The notes: generated from the sequence alone by a model not told the origin. DNA of 12,986 nt from Hyphomicrobiales bacterium (GCA_017305815.1 JAFKJZ010000167.1:1-12986); one strand, 5' to 3'. Numbered from the stretch's first letter, positions 1 to 7,723 are shown. Translations and numbers: made by a program.

Positions 1-15
1 CCCGGCCGGGTGGCG

Positions 16-882
16 TCAGGCCTTGCAGAGCGTCTCGATCGACGGGGTTTCCGCGTTCGGGCTCAGCGCGGCCGGCAGGCCCCACTTCTGGTTGATCGCG
101 ACGATCTCGCCGCTTTGGACGATCCTGGCGAGGCCGGCATTGTAGGCGGCGAGCAGGGCCGTGTCGGCCTTGCGGAAGCCCATCGCGGCGTAGTCGATCG
201 CCGGCTTGCCGTCGACGACCGGGTCGACGAAGTCGGTGACCAGCTCGAGCGCCGGGTCCTTCATGGTGCCGAGCGTCGCCGCGATGATGACCAGCGAGCT
301 GATCACCGCATCGGCGCGGCCGCCCTTGATGGCGGCGAACAGCGTCGGCACGTCGGGCAGCACGACCCAGCGCGCTTCCGGAATGCCGGCGGCCTTCACA
401 TAGGCCTCGTCGACCGAGCCGCGCACGAAACCGATCTTCAGCGCGTCCGACTTGGCGACGTCGTCGAGCGACTTCAGCTTGTGCGGGTTGCCGGCGGCGA
501 CGACCAGGCCCTCGCGGCTCAGCGAATCCGGATTGGCGAAGGCGATCGCCTCGCAACGCTGCGGCCGCACGAACAGGCCGGTGCAGATGACGTCGAAGCG
601 GCCGGCGACGAGGCCGGGGATCAGGGCACCGAACTCGGTCAGCGTCGCCTCGATCTTGTCGACGCCGGCGTCGCGCATGGCGGCGCGCAGCACGTCGGGC
701 GACTGGCCGGTCAGGTTGCCGGCGTCATCCAGGAAGGCATAGGGCAGCTGGTTCGACATGCCGACGCGAAGCGTCTTCGGCACGCCGTCGGCGGCGAAGG
801 CGGGCGTGACCGAGGGCAGGAGGGCGGCACCGGCCGCCGCTCCGCCGGCGAGGTGCAGGAAATGTCTGCGCGTGAAATCCAC
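16..882 (-). CDS. Tat-exported ABC transporter substrate-binding protein, family 3, EhuB-like
   Basis: This is a periplasmic solute-binding protein of the polar-amino-acid (family 3) type, 288 residues. It has a Tat leader with T4-R5-R6-H7-F8-L9, a hydrophobic Ala/Gly stretch to about residue 22, and a likely signal peptidase site after A-F-A (28-30). The mature part runs from the RVGMSNQLPYAF block (39-50) through LTEFGALIPGL (81-91) and AGRFDVI (93-99) to PQRCEAIAF (107-115), with R109 as the expected ligand-carboxylate-binding Arg. These blocks resemble, from memory, the ectoine/hydroxyectoine binding protein EhuB, but a Gln (Q45) stands where I recall an acidic residue, so the ligand is uncertain. 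The start is GTG at 882, with AAGGGG about 7 nt upstream. No permease or ATPase gene is visible; they would lie left of the window. It diverges from a GntR regulator, its probable controller. Confidence 0.9.
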   Translation of the reverse strand: MDFTRRHFLHLAGGAAAGAALLPSVTPAFAADGVPKTLRVGMSNQLPYAFLDDAGNLTGQSPDVLRAAMRDAGVDKIEATLTEFGALIPGLVAGRFDVICTGLFVRPQRCEAIAFANPDSLSREGLVVAAGNPHKLKSLDDVAKSDALKIGFVRGSVDEAYVKAAGIPEARWVVLPDVPTLFAAIKGGRADAVISSLVIIAATLGTMKDPALELVTDFVDPVVDGKPAIDYAAMGFRKADTALLAAYNAGLARIVQSGEIVAINQKWGLPAALSPNAETPSIETLCKA

Positions 883-1033
883 TTGGTTCCCCTTATTTGC
901 TGGAAATTGAGGCGCGACCCAATTTTAAGCAGACACGGGGGCATCGTATCAAGTAGATTTTATACAATCGAAAATCGTGACGTTCCCATTGTGGCGATTC
1001 CGGCGCTGCGATAATCAGAAGAGGGGAGGCATC
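883..1033. promoter_or_regulatory. Divergent promoter/operator region between binding protein and GntR regulator
   Basis: This 151-bp stretch is markedly more AT-rich than its flanking genes. It holds a perfect 6-bp inverted repeat, GATTTT (956-961) and AAAATC (971-976), with a 9-nt spacer. An overlapping GTAT (946-949)/ATAC (962-965) pair is the kind of core that FadR/FCD-type GntR proteins often bind. On the minus strand, TTGATA (952-947) and TTAAAA (928-923) with 18-nt spacing could be the -35 and -10 of the binding-protein gene, with the inverted repeat just upstream. On the plus strand, GAGGGGAGG at 1021-1029 is a strong ribosome-binding site for the GntR start at 1034. The promoter and operator assignments are inference. 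Confidence 0.4.
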
Positions 1034-1741
1034 ATGGGCACAACCGATCTCGATCTGCCGGGCGTGGGCGTGCGCCCCCGCAAGGGGCTGCAGCACAAGA
1101 CCATCGCCTCGGCCGTCGCCGGCGAGATGCGCAACCGCATCCTTTCCGGCCGCCTGGCGGCCGGCGCGCAGCTGCGGCAGGATGCGCTGGCGGAGGAGTT
1201 CGACGTCAGCCGCATTCCGGTCCGCGAAGCGCTGATGCAGCTCGAAGCCGAGGGGCTGGTGATCATCCAGCCGCACCGCGGCGCCGTGGTGTCCGAGCTG
1301 TCGCTTGACGAGATCCGCGAGGTGTTCGAGCTCCGGGCGCAACTGGAGCCGCGGCTGCTGCGCGCCAGCGCACCGCATCTGAGCGAGGCGGATTTCGATC
1401 TGCTCAGGGCGATCGGCCCGCGCTATGCGGCGCTGCAGGCGGCCGGCGACATGGCGGGCTGCGCGGAGCTGAACACCGCCTTCCATCTCGGGCTCTATCG
1501 CCATGCCAGAAAGCCGCGCACGCTGAAGATCGTGTCGCAGCTGCTGCAGGACAGCGACCGCCACACCCGGCTGCAGCTATCCTATGATTTCCGCCTCGAC
1601 CGCTCGGGCGAGGACCATGCCCGGATCATCGCGCTCTGCGTCGAGAAGAAGTTCGGCGAAGCCTGCCTGACGATGCGCCGCCACATCCTGAAGGCGGCCG
1701 AGACGCTGCAGGATTCGATCGCGAGCCTGCGCAAGGGCTAG
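1034..1741 (+). CDS. GntR family transcriptional regulator, FadR/FCD subfamily
   Basis: This is a 235-residue DNA-binding repressor or activator with an N-terminal winged helix-turn-helix (about 22-88). The recognition-helix block FDVSRIPVREALMQLEAEGL (56-75) is a canonical GntR signature. An all-helical FCD ligand domain follows (about 92-228) with likely metal/ligand histidines H151, H195 and H217; the usual acidic first ligand is replaced by N147. Length is normal for the family. An upstream in-frame ATG at 977 would add 19 residues, but the start at 1034 is preferred because GAGGGGAGG sits 5-13 nt before it. The gene diverges from the EhuB-like binding protein, so it probably senses that transporter's substrate or a metabolite and acts on the shared intergenic region. 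The effector cannot be read from sequence. Confidence 0.93.
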   Translation: MGTTDLDLPGVGVRPRKGLQHKTIASAVAGEMRNRILSGRLAAGAQLRQDALAEEFDVSRIPVREALMQLEAEGLVIIQPHRGAVVSELSLDEIREVFELRAQLEPRLLRASAPHLSEADFDLLRAIGPRYAALQAAGDMAGCAELNTAFHLGLYRHARKPRTLKIVSQLLQDSDRHTRLQLSYDFRLDRSGEDHARIIALCVEKKFGEACLTMRRHILKAAETLQDSIASLRKG

Positions 1742-1849
1742 GAGCGGCTTTGTCGCGCTGCCGTTCCGGCGCCGATTTCGATATGCTGGGAGCGCGGGGG
1801 ATTTGCCGGGGATCCGTTGTCTCCGGACCTCGCATGGGAATGAGATCGG

Positions 1850-3202
1850 ATGCGCAATATCAAGATCGCGTTCTGGTTGATCGCGCTGGTGCCGGCCGCC
1901 CTTTATCTCCTGATCGACCCCTCGCTCTGGCAGCCGGCCGGGTTCATCCCCTTCCGCGCCTCGATGATGCAGCTGACCGGCGTCGTCGCCATCGTCTTCA
2001 TGAGCGTCGCCATGCTGCTGGCGCTGCGGCCGCGCGCGCTGGAGGGCTGGTTCGGCGGTCTCGACAAGATGTACCGGCTGCACAAGTGGCTCGGCATCGG
2101 CGCGCTGGTCCTGTCCATCCTGCATTGGATGTGGTCGCAGGCGCCGGGCTGGGCCATCAGCCTCGGTCTGTTCGAGCGCGGCCAGCGCCCGCCGCGCACC
2201 GTGATCGAGGAGCCCGTCCGGGCCTTCTTCGCCAGCCAGCGCGGCTTCGCCGAGGGGATCGGCGAATGGGCGTTCTATGCGGCGGTGATCCTGCTCGTCC
2301 TGGCGCTGGTGCGATATTTCCCCTATCGCTGGTTTTACAAGACGCACCGGCTGATCGCGATCGCCTATCTCGTGCTGGCGCTGCACGCCGTCGTTCTCTT
2401 CAGTTTCGACAATTGGGCGACGCCGCTCGGCTGGCTGGTTGCGCTGCTGCTCGCTGGCGGGACGGTGGCGGCTGTCCTCGCGCTTGCCGATCGCGTCGGC
2501 GCGAGCCGGCGTGTGATCGGCCGGCTGGCCGAGCTCCGCTTCTATCCGGGCGTGCGGACGGTGGAGACGCGGATCGAGGTCGGCCAGGGCTGGCCCGGGC
2601 ACAAGGCCGGGCAGTTCGCCTTCGCCATGTCGGACCCGGCCGAGGGGCCGCACCCCTACACGATCGCCTCGGCCTGGAACGACACGACCCGACATGTCAC
2701 CTTGATCGCCAAGCAGCTTGGCGACCACACCGGGCGGCTTCGCGAAAAACTCGCCATCGGCCAGCCCATCCGGCTCGAGGGGCCCTATGGCTGCTTCACC
2801 TTCGACGACGCCTGTCCGCACCAGGTCTGGATCGCCGGCGGCATCGGCATCACGCCGTTCATCGGACGGATGGAGCAACTGGCGCGGGAGGCGGCCGGAA
2901 CGGAACCGTCCCGCCGGCAGACCGTCGACCTGTTTCACAGCACGTCCGACGTCGACGAGGATGCGCTGGCGAAGCTCGCTGCGGATGCGAGCGCGGCCAA
3001 TATCCGCCTGCATCTGATGATCGATTCGCGCGACGGCTTCCTGACCGGCGAACGCATCCGCGCCGCCGTGCCGAACTGGCGCGAGGCGAGCCTGTGGTTC
3101 TGCGGACCGGCCGGCTTTGGCGACGCGCTGCGGCGCGACTTCGCGGCGCAGGGTTTCCCGGTTGGCCCGCGCTTCCACCAGGAACTGTTCTCGATGCGAT
3201 AG
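1850..3202 (+). CDS. Ferric-reductase/NADPH-oxidase-like membrane flavocytochrome (ferredoxin reductase family)
   Basis: This 450-residue inner-membrane protein is predicted to pass electrons from NAD(P)H through FAD to heme. The N-terminal half has about six hydrophobic segments (roughly 5-22, 40-59, 79-95, 139-155, 167-187, 192-213) with paired heme-ligand histidines H78/H92 and H166/H179. The C-terminal half is a ferredoxin-NADP-reductase-like module: FAD-binding HPYTIAS (268-274), EGPYGCF (310-316), the nucleotide-binding IAGGIGITPF (328-337), and a late FCGPAGFG block near the C-terminus. The physiological acceptor (ferric iron, oxygen or another) is unknown. It stands alone, 108 bp downstream of the GntR gene and convergent with the carbamoylase gene, so a link to the ureide genes is not evident. 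The ribosome-binding site is weak (GGGAATGAG region), and this ATG is the first one in frame with the membrane domain. Confidence 0.88.
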   Translation: MRNIKIAFWLIALVPAALYLLIDPSLWQPAGFIPFRASMMQLTGVVAIVFMSVAMLLALRPRALEGWFGGLDKMYRLHKWLGIGALVLSILHWMWSQAPGWAISLGLFERGQRPPRTVIEEPVRAFFASQRGFAEGIGEWAFYAAVILLVLALVRYFPYRWFYKTHRLIAIAYLVLALHAVVLFSFDNWATPLGWLVALLLAGGTVAAVLALADRVGASRRVIGRLAELRFYPGVRTVETRIEVGQGWPGHKAGQFAFAMSDPAEGPHPYTIASAWNDTTRHVTLIAKQLGDHTGRLREKLAIGQPIRLEGPYGCFTFDDACPHQVWIAGGIGITPFIGRMEQLAREAAGTEPSRRQTVDLFHSTSDVDEDALAKLAADASAANIRLHLMIDSRDGFLTGERIRAAVPNWREASLWFCGPAGFGDALRRDFAAQGFPVGPRFHQELFSMR

Positions 3203-3282
3203 GGGGCGTGAGCCCAGGCCGTTTCGCGGGCCGTCGTCCCGGGCCGATCCAGTCCGGGGATCGTCTCTGCGTCGGCTTTCGG

Positions 3283-3311
3283 GATGCTGCCGTCAGCCGG
3301 CCGACAGCATC
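3283..3311 (-). other. Stem-loop across the carbamoylase stop codon
   Basis: GATGCTG (3283-3289) and CAGCATC (3305-3311) form a perfect 7-bp stem that encloses the stop codon of the minus-strand carbamoylase gene, in the short convergent region (3203-3292) shared with the flavocytochrome gene. There is no T-run after it on either strand, so it is at best a weak 3'-end structure and not a classic rho-independent terminator. The rest of the convergent gap holds nothing I recognise. Confidence 0.25.
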
Positions 3312-4207
3312 GGGTACATGTCGGGACGCCGGTGCAGCTTGAAATTGAAGATGTTGCGGCGGATCTCGTCGCAGCGGTCGAGATCGCAATCATGCACCAC
3401 GAGCTCGTCACCGAGTGTCGAGGCCATGGCGACGATTTCGCCGGTCGGCGCGATGATGCAGCTCTGGCCGATCAGGTCGCAGCCCTCTTCCTTGCCGGCC
3501 TTGGCGACGCCGACCACCCAGATGCCGTTCGCATAGGCGCCGGCCTGCATGCAGAGATGGTTGTGGAAGCACTGCAGGTGGTCGTGCTCGGGCGCCAGCG
3601 GATAGTGAACCGGCGTATTGTAGCCGATCAGCAGCATTTCCGCCCCGCGCAGGCTGGCCTCGCGATAGGTCTCGGGCCAGCGGCGATCGTTGCAGATCGC
3701 CTGGGACAGGACACCGCCGAACGCCTCGCAGGTCGAAAACGGCTCCATGCCCGGTTCGAAATAGCGCTTCTCCAGGTGCTGGAAGGCGCGCCAGGGCTCG
3801 TGCTCGCTGTGGCCGGGCAGGTGGATCTTGCGATAGCGGTGGACGATGTTGCCGGCGGCGTCGACGAGGATCGCCGTGTTGTAGCGATGCGTCTCGCCGC
3901 CTTCCTCAACCAGCTCGCCATAGCCGAAGCTGAAGCCGATCTTCAGCGCCCTGGCGCGGTCGAACAGCGGCTGCGTGTCGGCGTTGGGCATCGCCGTCTC
4001 GAAGAAGGCGTCGACTTCGGCCTGGTCTTCCATGAACCAGCGCGGGAAGAAGGTCGTCAGCGCTAGTTCCGGGAAGACCACGAGCCCGACGCCGCGCGCG
4101 GCGGCCTTTTCAATGAGCGCGATCATGCGCTCGACGACGTCGCGGCGGCTGTCCTGGCGGGCGATCGGGCCGAGCTGGGCGGCGCCGACGGTGAGCATTC
4201 TCGTCAT
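3293..4207 (-). CDS. N-carbamoyl-D-amino-acid hydrolase (D-carbamoylase), nitrilase superfamily
   Basis: This enzyme hydrolyses N-carbamoyl-D-amino acids to the D-amino acid, CO2 and ammonia, the second step of hydantoin breakdown, in the cytoplasm. At 304 residues it matches the known Agrobacterium D-carbamoylase in length. The Glu-Lys-Cys triad falls at the same numbers: E47 in VFPELALTTFFPRW, K127 in YRKIHLPGH, and C172 in ICNDRRWPE. Other D-carbamoylase blocks are present: FQHLEKRYFEPG (142-153), GYNTP, MQAG, and the C-terminal RRNIFNFKLHRRP. The start at 4207 is chosen because homology begins there; an upstream extension to 4279 would overlap the preceding gene and adds no family sequence. 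It is the last gene of the minus-strand operon, 16 bp after the M20 hydrolase. The exact carbamoyl substrate is inferred from family and context, and a beta-ureido acid is possible. Confidence 0.95.
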   Translation of the reverse strand: MTRMLTVGAAQLGPIARQDSRRDVVERMIALIEKAAARGVGLVVFPELALTTFFPRWFMEDQAEVDAFFETAMPNADTQPLFDRARALKIGFSFGYGELVEEGGETHRYNTAILVDAAGNIVHRYRKIHLPGHSEHEPWRAFQHLEKRYFEPGMEPFSTCEAFGGVLSQAICNDRRWPETYREASLRGAEMLLIGYNTPVHYPLAPEHDHLQCFHNHLCMQAGAYANGIWVVGVAKAGKEEGCDLIGQSCIIAPTGEIVAMASTLGDELVVHDCDLDRCDEIRRNIFNFKLHRRPDMYPMLSAG

Positions 4208-4223
4208 TTCGGGGGGACTCCGT

Positions 4224-5468
4224 TCACAGGATCGCGTCGGCGCTGGCAAGCGCGACCCGAAGCAGGACATTCGCGCCATTGCCGAGATCGTCCGGCCTGG
4301 TGAATTCCTGGATGTTGTGGCTGATGCCGCCGACGCTTGGCACGAAGATCATCGCCGCCGGGGCGATGCGGGCGATCATCTGCGCGTCATGGCCAGCGCC
4401 GGAATAGAGGCGGCGCGACGAAAGCCCGAGGGCGGCGGCGGCGTCCTCGACCTGGTCGACCAGGATGGGATCGAAGGCGACCGGCTCGAACCTCGCCAGC
4501 GCGCGCCGCTCGACCGTCACCTGCTCTTCCGCGCCGATCCGGGCGACGCTTTCGGCGAGGGCCGCCTCGCTCTGCTGCAGGATCGCCTCGTCGGGATTGC
4601 GCAGGTCGACCGTCATCACCGCCTTCTGCGCGACGACATTGACCAGGTTGGGCGATAGCGTCAGGGCGCCGACGGTGCCGACCTGGTCGCCGCCGATCGC
4701 CCGCACCATGGCGCCGACTTCGGTCGCGATTCGTGCCGCCGCAAGCCCGGCGTCGCGGCGGAGCCGCAGCGGCGTTGTACCGGCATGGGCCGAGCGCCCC
4801 TCGATGGTGAGTTCCGTCCAGGAGATGCCCTGAACGCCCTCGACGACACCGATGTCGATCGCCTCGTCCTCGAGGATCGGTCCCTGCTCGATATGCAGTT
4901 CGAAATAGGCGCGGATGTCGCGCGGACCCGCGTCGCCGCCGGCATAGCCGATGCGCTGCAGCTCCTGGCCGAGGATGGCGCCGTCGATGGCGCGGGTGGC
5001 GAGCGCTTCGTCGAGGTCCAGCCCGCCGACATGTACGAGGCTTCCCAGCATGTCGGGCGCGAAGCGCGCGCCCTCTTCATTGGTGAAGGCGGCGACGGTG
5101 ATCGGGTATTCGGTCTCGATCCCGGCATCGTCGAGCGTCGCCAGCACTTCGAGCCCGGCCAGCACGCCGAGCGCGCCGTCATAGAGGCCGCCGGTCGCGA
5201 CGGTGTCGATATGCGAGCCGAGCATGACGACGGGAGCCGTCCGGCGTCCGGCGCGGGTGCCGAAGATGTTGCCGATGGCGTCGACCACGACTTCGAGGCC
5301 GGCGTCTCGCATGGCGGCGACGAGGAAGTCGCGGCCGCGTTTCTCGTCGTCGTCGAGCGCCAGCCGGCAGACGCCACCGCCGGGTAGGGCGCCGATCCGG
5401 CCGAGCGCCTCGATCCGCGCCACGAGGCGCGCGATGTCGATGCGCGGCTGCTGCAGCGTCTCGCTCAT
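4224..5468 (-). CDS. M20 family Zn-dependent N-carbamoyl-L-amino-acid / allantoate amidohydrolase
   Basis: This 414-residue dinuclear metal hydrolase removes the carbamoyl group from ureido acids. Metal ligands are readable: H86 in GSHIDTV, D97 in YDGALGVLAGLE, E132 (catalytic E131) in TNEEGARF, H192 in LHIEQGP, and H384 in GGISHN. Substrate- and dimer-side residues H228 (SAHAGTTP), R290 (VDLRN) and H360 (SGAGHDA) are also present, which marks the allantoate amidohydrolase/L-carbamoylase/beta-ureidopropionase subgroup and not the plain peptidases. These subgroups cannot be separated confidently by eye. The start at 5468 overlaps the lyase stop by 4 bp (ATGA), indicating translational coupling; longer upstream starts would lie inside the lyase gene. 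It sits between a diaminopropionate lyase and a D-carbamoylase, so its substrate is probably a mono- or di-carbamoylated amino acid. Confidence 0.92.
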   Translation of the reverse strand: MSETLQQPRIDIARLVARIEALGRIGALPGGGVCRLALDDDEKRGRDFLVAAMRDAGLEVVVDAIGNIFGTRAGRRTAPVVMLGSHIDTVATGGLYDGALGVLAGLEVLATLDDAGIETEYPITVAAFTNEEGARFAPDMLGSLVHVGGLDLDEALATRAIDGAILGQELQRIGYAGGDAGPRDIRAYFELHIEQGPILEDEAIDIGVVEGVQGISWTELTIEGRSAHAGTTPLRLRRDAGLAAARIATEVGAMVRAIGGDQVGTVGALTLSPNLVNVVAQKAVMTVDLRNPDEAILQQSEAALAESVARIGAEEQVTVERRALARFEPVAFDPILVDQVEDAAAALGLSSRRLYSGAGHDAQMIARIAPAAMIFVPSVGGISHNIQEFTRPDDLGNGANVLLRVALASADAIL

Positions 5469-6682
5469 GCGTCGGCCTCGACATCCGTAGCCGGGAGGCC
5501 GACGATCTCGCGGTAGAGCGCCGGGTCGGTGTCGCCTTCGCTGCCGATCACGAGCACCGACGAATGGGCGTCGAGGCCGATGGCGGCGCGCCATTCGGCG
5601 TTGCCGCAAAGCTCGATCAGTCCGGCGAGGCCGGCGACGCCGCTCTCGCCGCCGACCAGCCGCGGGCCTGCCTCGCCCGAGGCGAGCCTGCGCATCGCGG
5701 CGCGGACCGTGTCGTCGGGAATGGCCATGAAGGCGGCGGCGCCCGATGCCAGGATCGGCCAGGCGATCACCGACGGCTCGCCGCAGGCGAGGCCCGCCAT
5801 GATCGTGTCGAGGTCGCCAGTGACGGCGACCGGCCTGCCGGCGCGGTTGCTCTCGAACAGGCAGGCGGCCGTCAGCGGCTCGACGACGACGACGGTCGGC
5901 GCTGCGCCATAGCTCTCCCAGAGATGGGCCGTGACGGCAGCGGCGAGCCCGCCGACGCCGCCCTGCAGGAAGACGTGGGTCGGCCGCGTCGGGCCGAGCT
6001 CGCGGATCACTTCCTCGGCCATGACGCTGTAGCCCTGCATCACGTTGCGCGGGACGTCGACATAGCCGGGATAGGACGTATCCGAGATGACGGACCAGCC
6101 ACTTGCCTTGGCGGCGCGGTCCGCTTCGCGGACCGAATCGTCATAATTGCCGGGGGTCCGGATGACCCGCGCACCGAAGCTTGCAATGGCGTCGGCGCGG
6201 GCCTGCGACACCGTCTCGTGCACGAAGATGACGCTCTGGCAGCCGAACAGCGACGCGCCCCAGGCGACGGAGCGGCCGTGATTGCCGTCGGTGGCGCAGG
6301 TGACGGTGATGTCACGGACGCGCTCGGCATGCCGGCCCTCGATCAGGTCGGCGGCGCTGGGGGCGGCGCCGGTCTCGGCCTCGATGCGGTCGGAGAGCAG
6401 GCGGAACACGGCATAGGCGCCGCCAAGCGCCTTGAAGCTGCCGAGGCCGAAGCGGCCTGCTTCCTGCTTGTAGAGCAGCTTCGCGACGCCAAGCCCGTCC
6501 GCCAGGCGATCGAGGGAGACGAGTGGCGTCGGCCGGTATCCCTTCCAGGTCGAGATCTGGGAAAAGGCTTCACGGGCCGCCGCTAGGCTCAGCGTCGCCT
6601 TGAAGGCGTCTGGATAGGGGCCGCCGGTGCGGGCGGGGTTTGATTGAAAAACCGCCTGCCCCGCCGCAAGATCTGGAGACAT
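5465..6682 (-). CDS. dpaL: 2,3-diaminopropionate ammonia-lyase, PLP-dependent
   Basis: This cytoplasmic fold-type II PLP enzyme (405 residues; E. coli YgeX is about 400) converts 2,3-diaminopropionate to pyruvate and two ammonia. K84 in GLGSFKALGGAYA is the Schiff-base lysine. TCATDGNHG (128-136) gives the cofactor-binding Asn loop, with D132 matching the Asp implicated in D-isomer turnover in the E. coli enzyme. GGVGGLAAAV (241-250) is the phosphate-binding glycine loop, and TIMAGLACGEPS and SEGDTDP are further lyase-specific blocks. The N-terminal FKATLSLAAAREAFSQISTW region also fits this family over threonine deaminase. It is the first gene of the operon that continues into the two carbamoyl hydrolases, and it diverges from the RpiR gene. 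The ribosome-binding site is weak; the ATG at 6682 is the only in-frame start that fits the family length. The family enzyme accepts both D and L isomers, matching the two carbamoylases downstream. Confidence 0.95.
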   Translation of the reverse strand: MSPDLAAGQAVFQSNPARTGGPYPDAFKATLSLAAAREAFSQISTWKGYRPTPLVSLDRLADGLGVAKLLYKQEAGRFGLGSFKALGGAYAVFRLLSDRIEAETGAAPSAADLIEGRHAERVRDITVTCATDGNHGRSVAWGASLFGCQSVIFVHETVSQARADAIASFGARVIRTPGNYDDSVREADRAAKASGWSVISDTSYPGYVDVPRNVMQGYSVMAEEVIRELGPTRPTHVFLQGGVGGLAAAVTAHLWESYGAAPTVVVVEPLTAACLFESNRAGRPVAVTGDLDTIMAGLACGEPSVIAWPILASGAAAFMAIPDDTVRAAMRRLASGEAGPRLVGGESGVAGLAGLIELCGNAEWRAAIGLDAHSSVLVIGSEGDTDPALYREIVGLPATDVEADA

Positions 6683-6717
6683 CTGCCGATCATTCCGCTT
6701 TGTGTGGGTGTGGCTTC

Positions 6718-6745
6718 AGGATATCCAGCTGGCGAAGTCAGTCAA
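6718..6745 (-). promoter_or_regulatory. Candidate sigma-70 promoter of the dpaL operon
   Basis: On the minus strand TTGACT (6745-6740) and TATCCT (6723-6718) are separated by 16 nt, a good -35 with a moderate -10 hexamer. They lie 36-63 nt upstream of the lyase start. A TTGTGAAAA motif (6749-6757) lies directly upstream of the -35 box. The call rests on consensus matching only. Confidence 0.45.
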
Positions 6746-6748
6746 CCT

Positions 6749-6787
6749 TTGTGAAAAGTTTTTTTCGTATGTACGGTATTGTGAAAA
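6749..6787. promoter_or_regulatory. Direct TTGTGAAAA repeats, candidate RpiR operator
   Basis: TTGTGAAAA occurs at 6749-6757 and again at 6779-6787, exactly 30 bp (about three helical turns) apart, in the divergent region between dpaL and the rpiR-type gene. The first copy is part of a palindrome, GAAAA (6753-6757), 4 nt, TTTTC (6762-6766). The core recurs before the PotD-like gene (7743-7750). RpiR-family operators are commonly A/T-tract palindromes of the GAAA...TTTC kind, so autoregulation plus control of both operons is a reasonable inference; binding is not shown. Confidence 0.4.
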
Positions 6788-6799
6788 ATGGAGCCCGCC

Positions 6800-7699
6800 A
6801 TGCATGACGAGGAAGGCGCGGATGCGCGGCCGATCGATGCGCGCATCCTGGCCGTCTATGACGAGCTGACGGCGAGCGAGCGCCGCCTCGCGTCGGTGGT
6901 GATGGAGGAGCGCAACAGCCTGTCGAGCTTCACGGCCGGCGAACTGGCGGCGCGGGCCAACATTTCCAACGCGACGGCCGCGCGGTTCTTCCGGCGGCTC
7001 GGCTACAACAGCTACAACGACGCCAAGCTGCATGCGCGGCAGGGCCGCGACTGGGGCTCGCCGCTCTACGAGCTGACCGGCATCGGCAAGAAGCGGCTGG
7101 CGCCGGGGGATTTCGGCCTGCATATCGCCCAGGACCTGCAGAACCTGACCCAGACCGCCGAGATGCTGAGCGAGGAATCGCTCGAGGCGGCGGCGCGCAT
7201 CCTGGTCGGGGCAAGGCGGATCTGGGTCGTGGGTTTCCGCAATTCCATGGTGCTGGCGAGCTATGCCCGCGGCCTGCTGATCCACATCAAGGACGATGTC
7301 CAGCTGCTGCCGCTGGCGGGCATGTCGATGGGCGAGGAGCTGGCGAGCGTCCGCCCGGACGATGCGCTGCTGGTGTTCGGATTTCGCCGTCGCCCCGTCA
7401 TCCTGCGCGAGGTGATGGCGGTGGTGCGCGAGATCGGTGCGCCCTCCGTGCTGATCGCCGACATGACGGCGGCACGCACAGCGCAGCTCGCGACCGTCAC
7501 CCTGCGCTGCCACAATCGCGGCCACAGCCTGTTCGACAGCTACGTCGCGCCGATGAGCGTCATCAACTACCTCTGCTCAATGGTTGGGCAGTCGCTCGGC
7601 GAGCCGGCGATCGAGCGTCTCGGCCAGATCGAACGGCTGCACGAGCGGCTGGACCCGCTGGTGGTTCCGGGGCAGGGGAAGCGATCGCCCAAGGAGTAG
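6800..7699 (+). CDS. MurR/RpiR family transcriptional regulator (HTH + SIS domain)
   Basis: This 299-residue regulator has an N-terminal RpiR-type helix-turn-helix (about 12-85), with TAGELAARANISNATAARFF (45-64) followed by RRLGYNSYNDAK (65-76). A SIS domain follows (about 128-260), beginning at ARRIWVVGFRNSM (138-150). SIS domains usually bind phosphorylated sugars, but RpiR proteins in rhizobia-like bacteria also control amino-acid and ureide loci, so the effector is open. Two starts are possible. The ATG at 6788 has no ribosome-binding site and overlaps the putative operator, whereas the ATG at 6800 has GGAG 6 nt upstream and is preferred. The gene diverges from dpaL and lies 104 bp before the ABC transporter operon, with shared TGTGAAAA motifs at both places. 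It is most likely the local regulator of both the ureide hydrolases and the transporter. Confidence 0.92.
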   Translation: MHDEEGADARPIDARILAVYDELTASERRLASVVMEERNSLSSFTAGELAARANISNATAARFFRRLGYNSYNDAKLHARQGRDWGSPLYELTGIGKKRLAPGDFGLHIAQDLQNLTQTAEMLSEESLEAAARILVGARRIWVVGFRNSMVLASYARGLLIHIKDDVQLLPLAGMSMGEELASVRPDDALLVFGFRRRPVILREVMAVVREIGAPSVLIADMTAARTAQLATVTLRCHNRGHSLFDSYVAPMSVINYLCSMVGQSLGEPAIERLGQIERLHERLDPLVVPGQGKRSPKE

Positions 7700-7723
7700 G
7701 CAATTTATCGATTCTGGAACTAA

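Noticed and set aside
1..10. CCCGGCCGGG palindrome at the left edge, a possible terminator of the binding-protein gene
   Set aside because: It is a 10-bp self-complementary GC string with no loop and no T-run, common by chance in DNA of this composition, and the window edge hides its context.
10..1014. Long plus-strand open frame opposite the EhuB-like binding-protein gene
   Set aside because: Its translation is rich in Arg, Asp and Gly with no domain sense, while the opposite strand encodes a full Tat-exported binding protein. It is a product of high GC codon use.
1742..1849. Small gene or RNA in the gap between the GntR and flavocytochrome genes
   Set aside because: I find no start with a ribosome-binding site and sensible coding, and no tRNA-like or terminator structure; it is most simply a leader/promoter region.
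1577..3342. Long open frames (over 500 codons) on both strands overlapping the flavocytochrome gene
   Set aside because: Both are low-complexity Arg-rich readings without motifs. The 1850-3202 frame has heme, FAD and nucleotide motifs in the right order.
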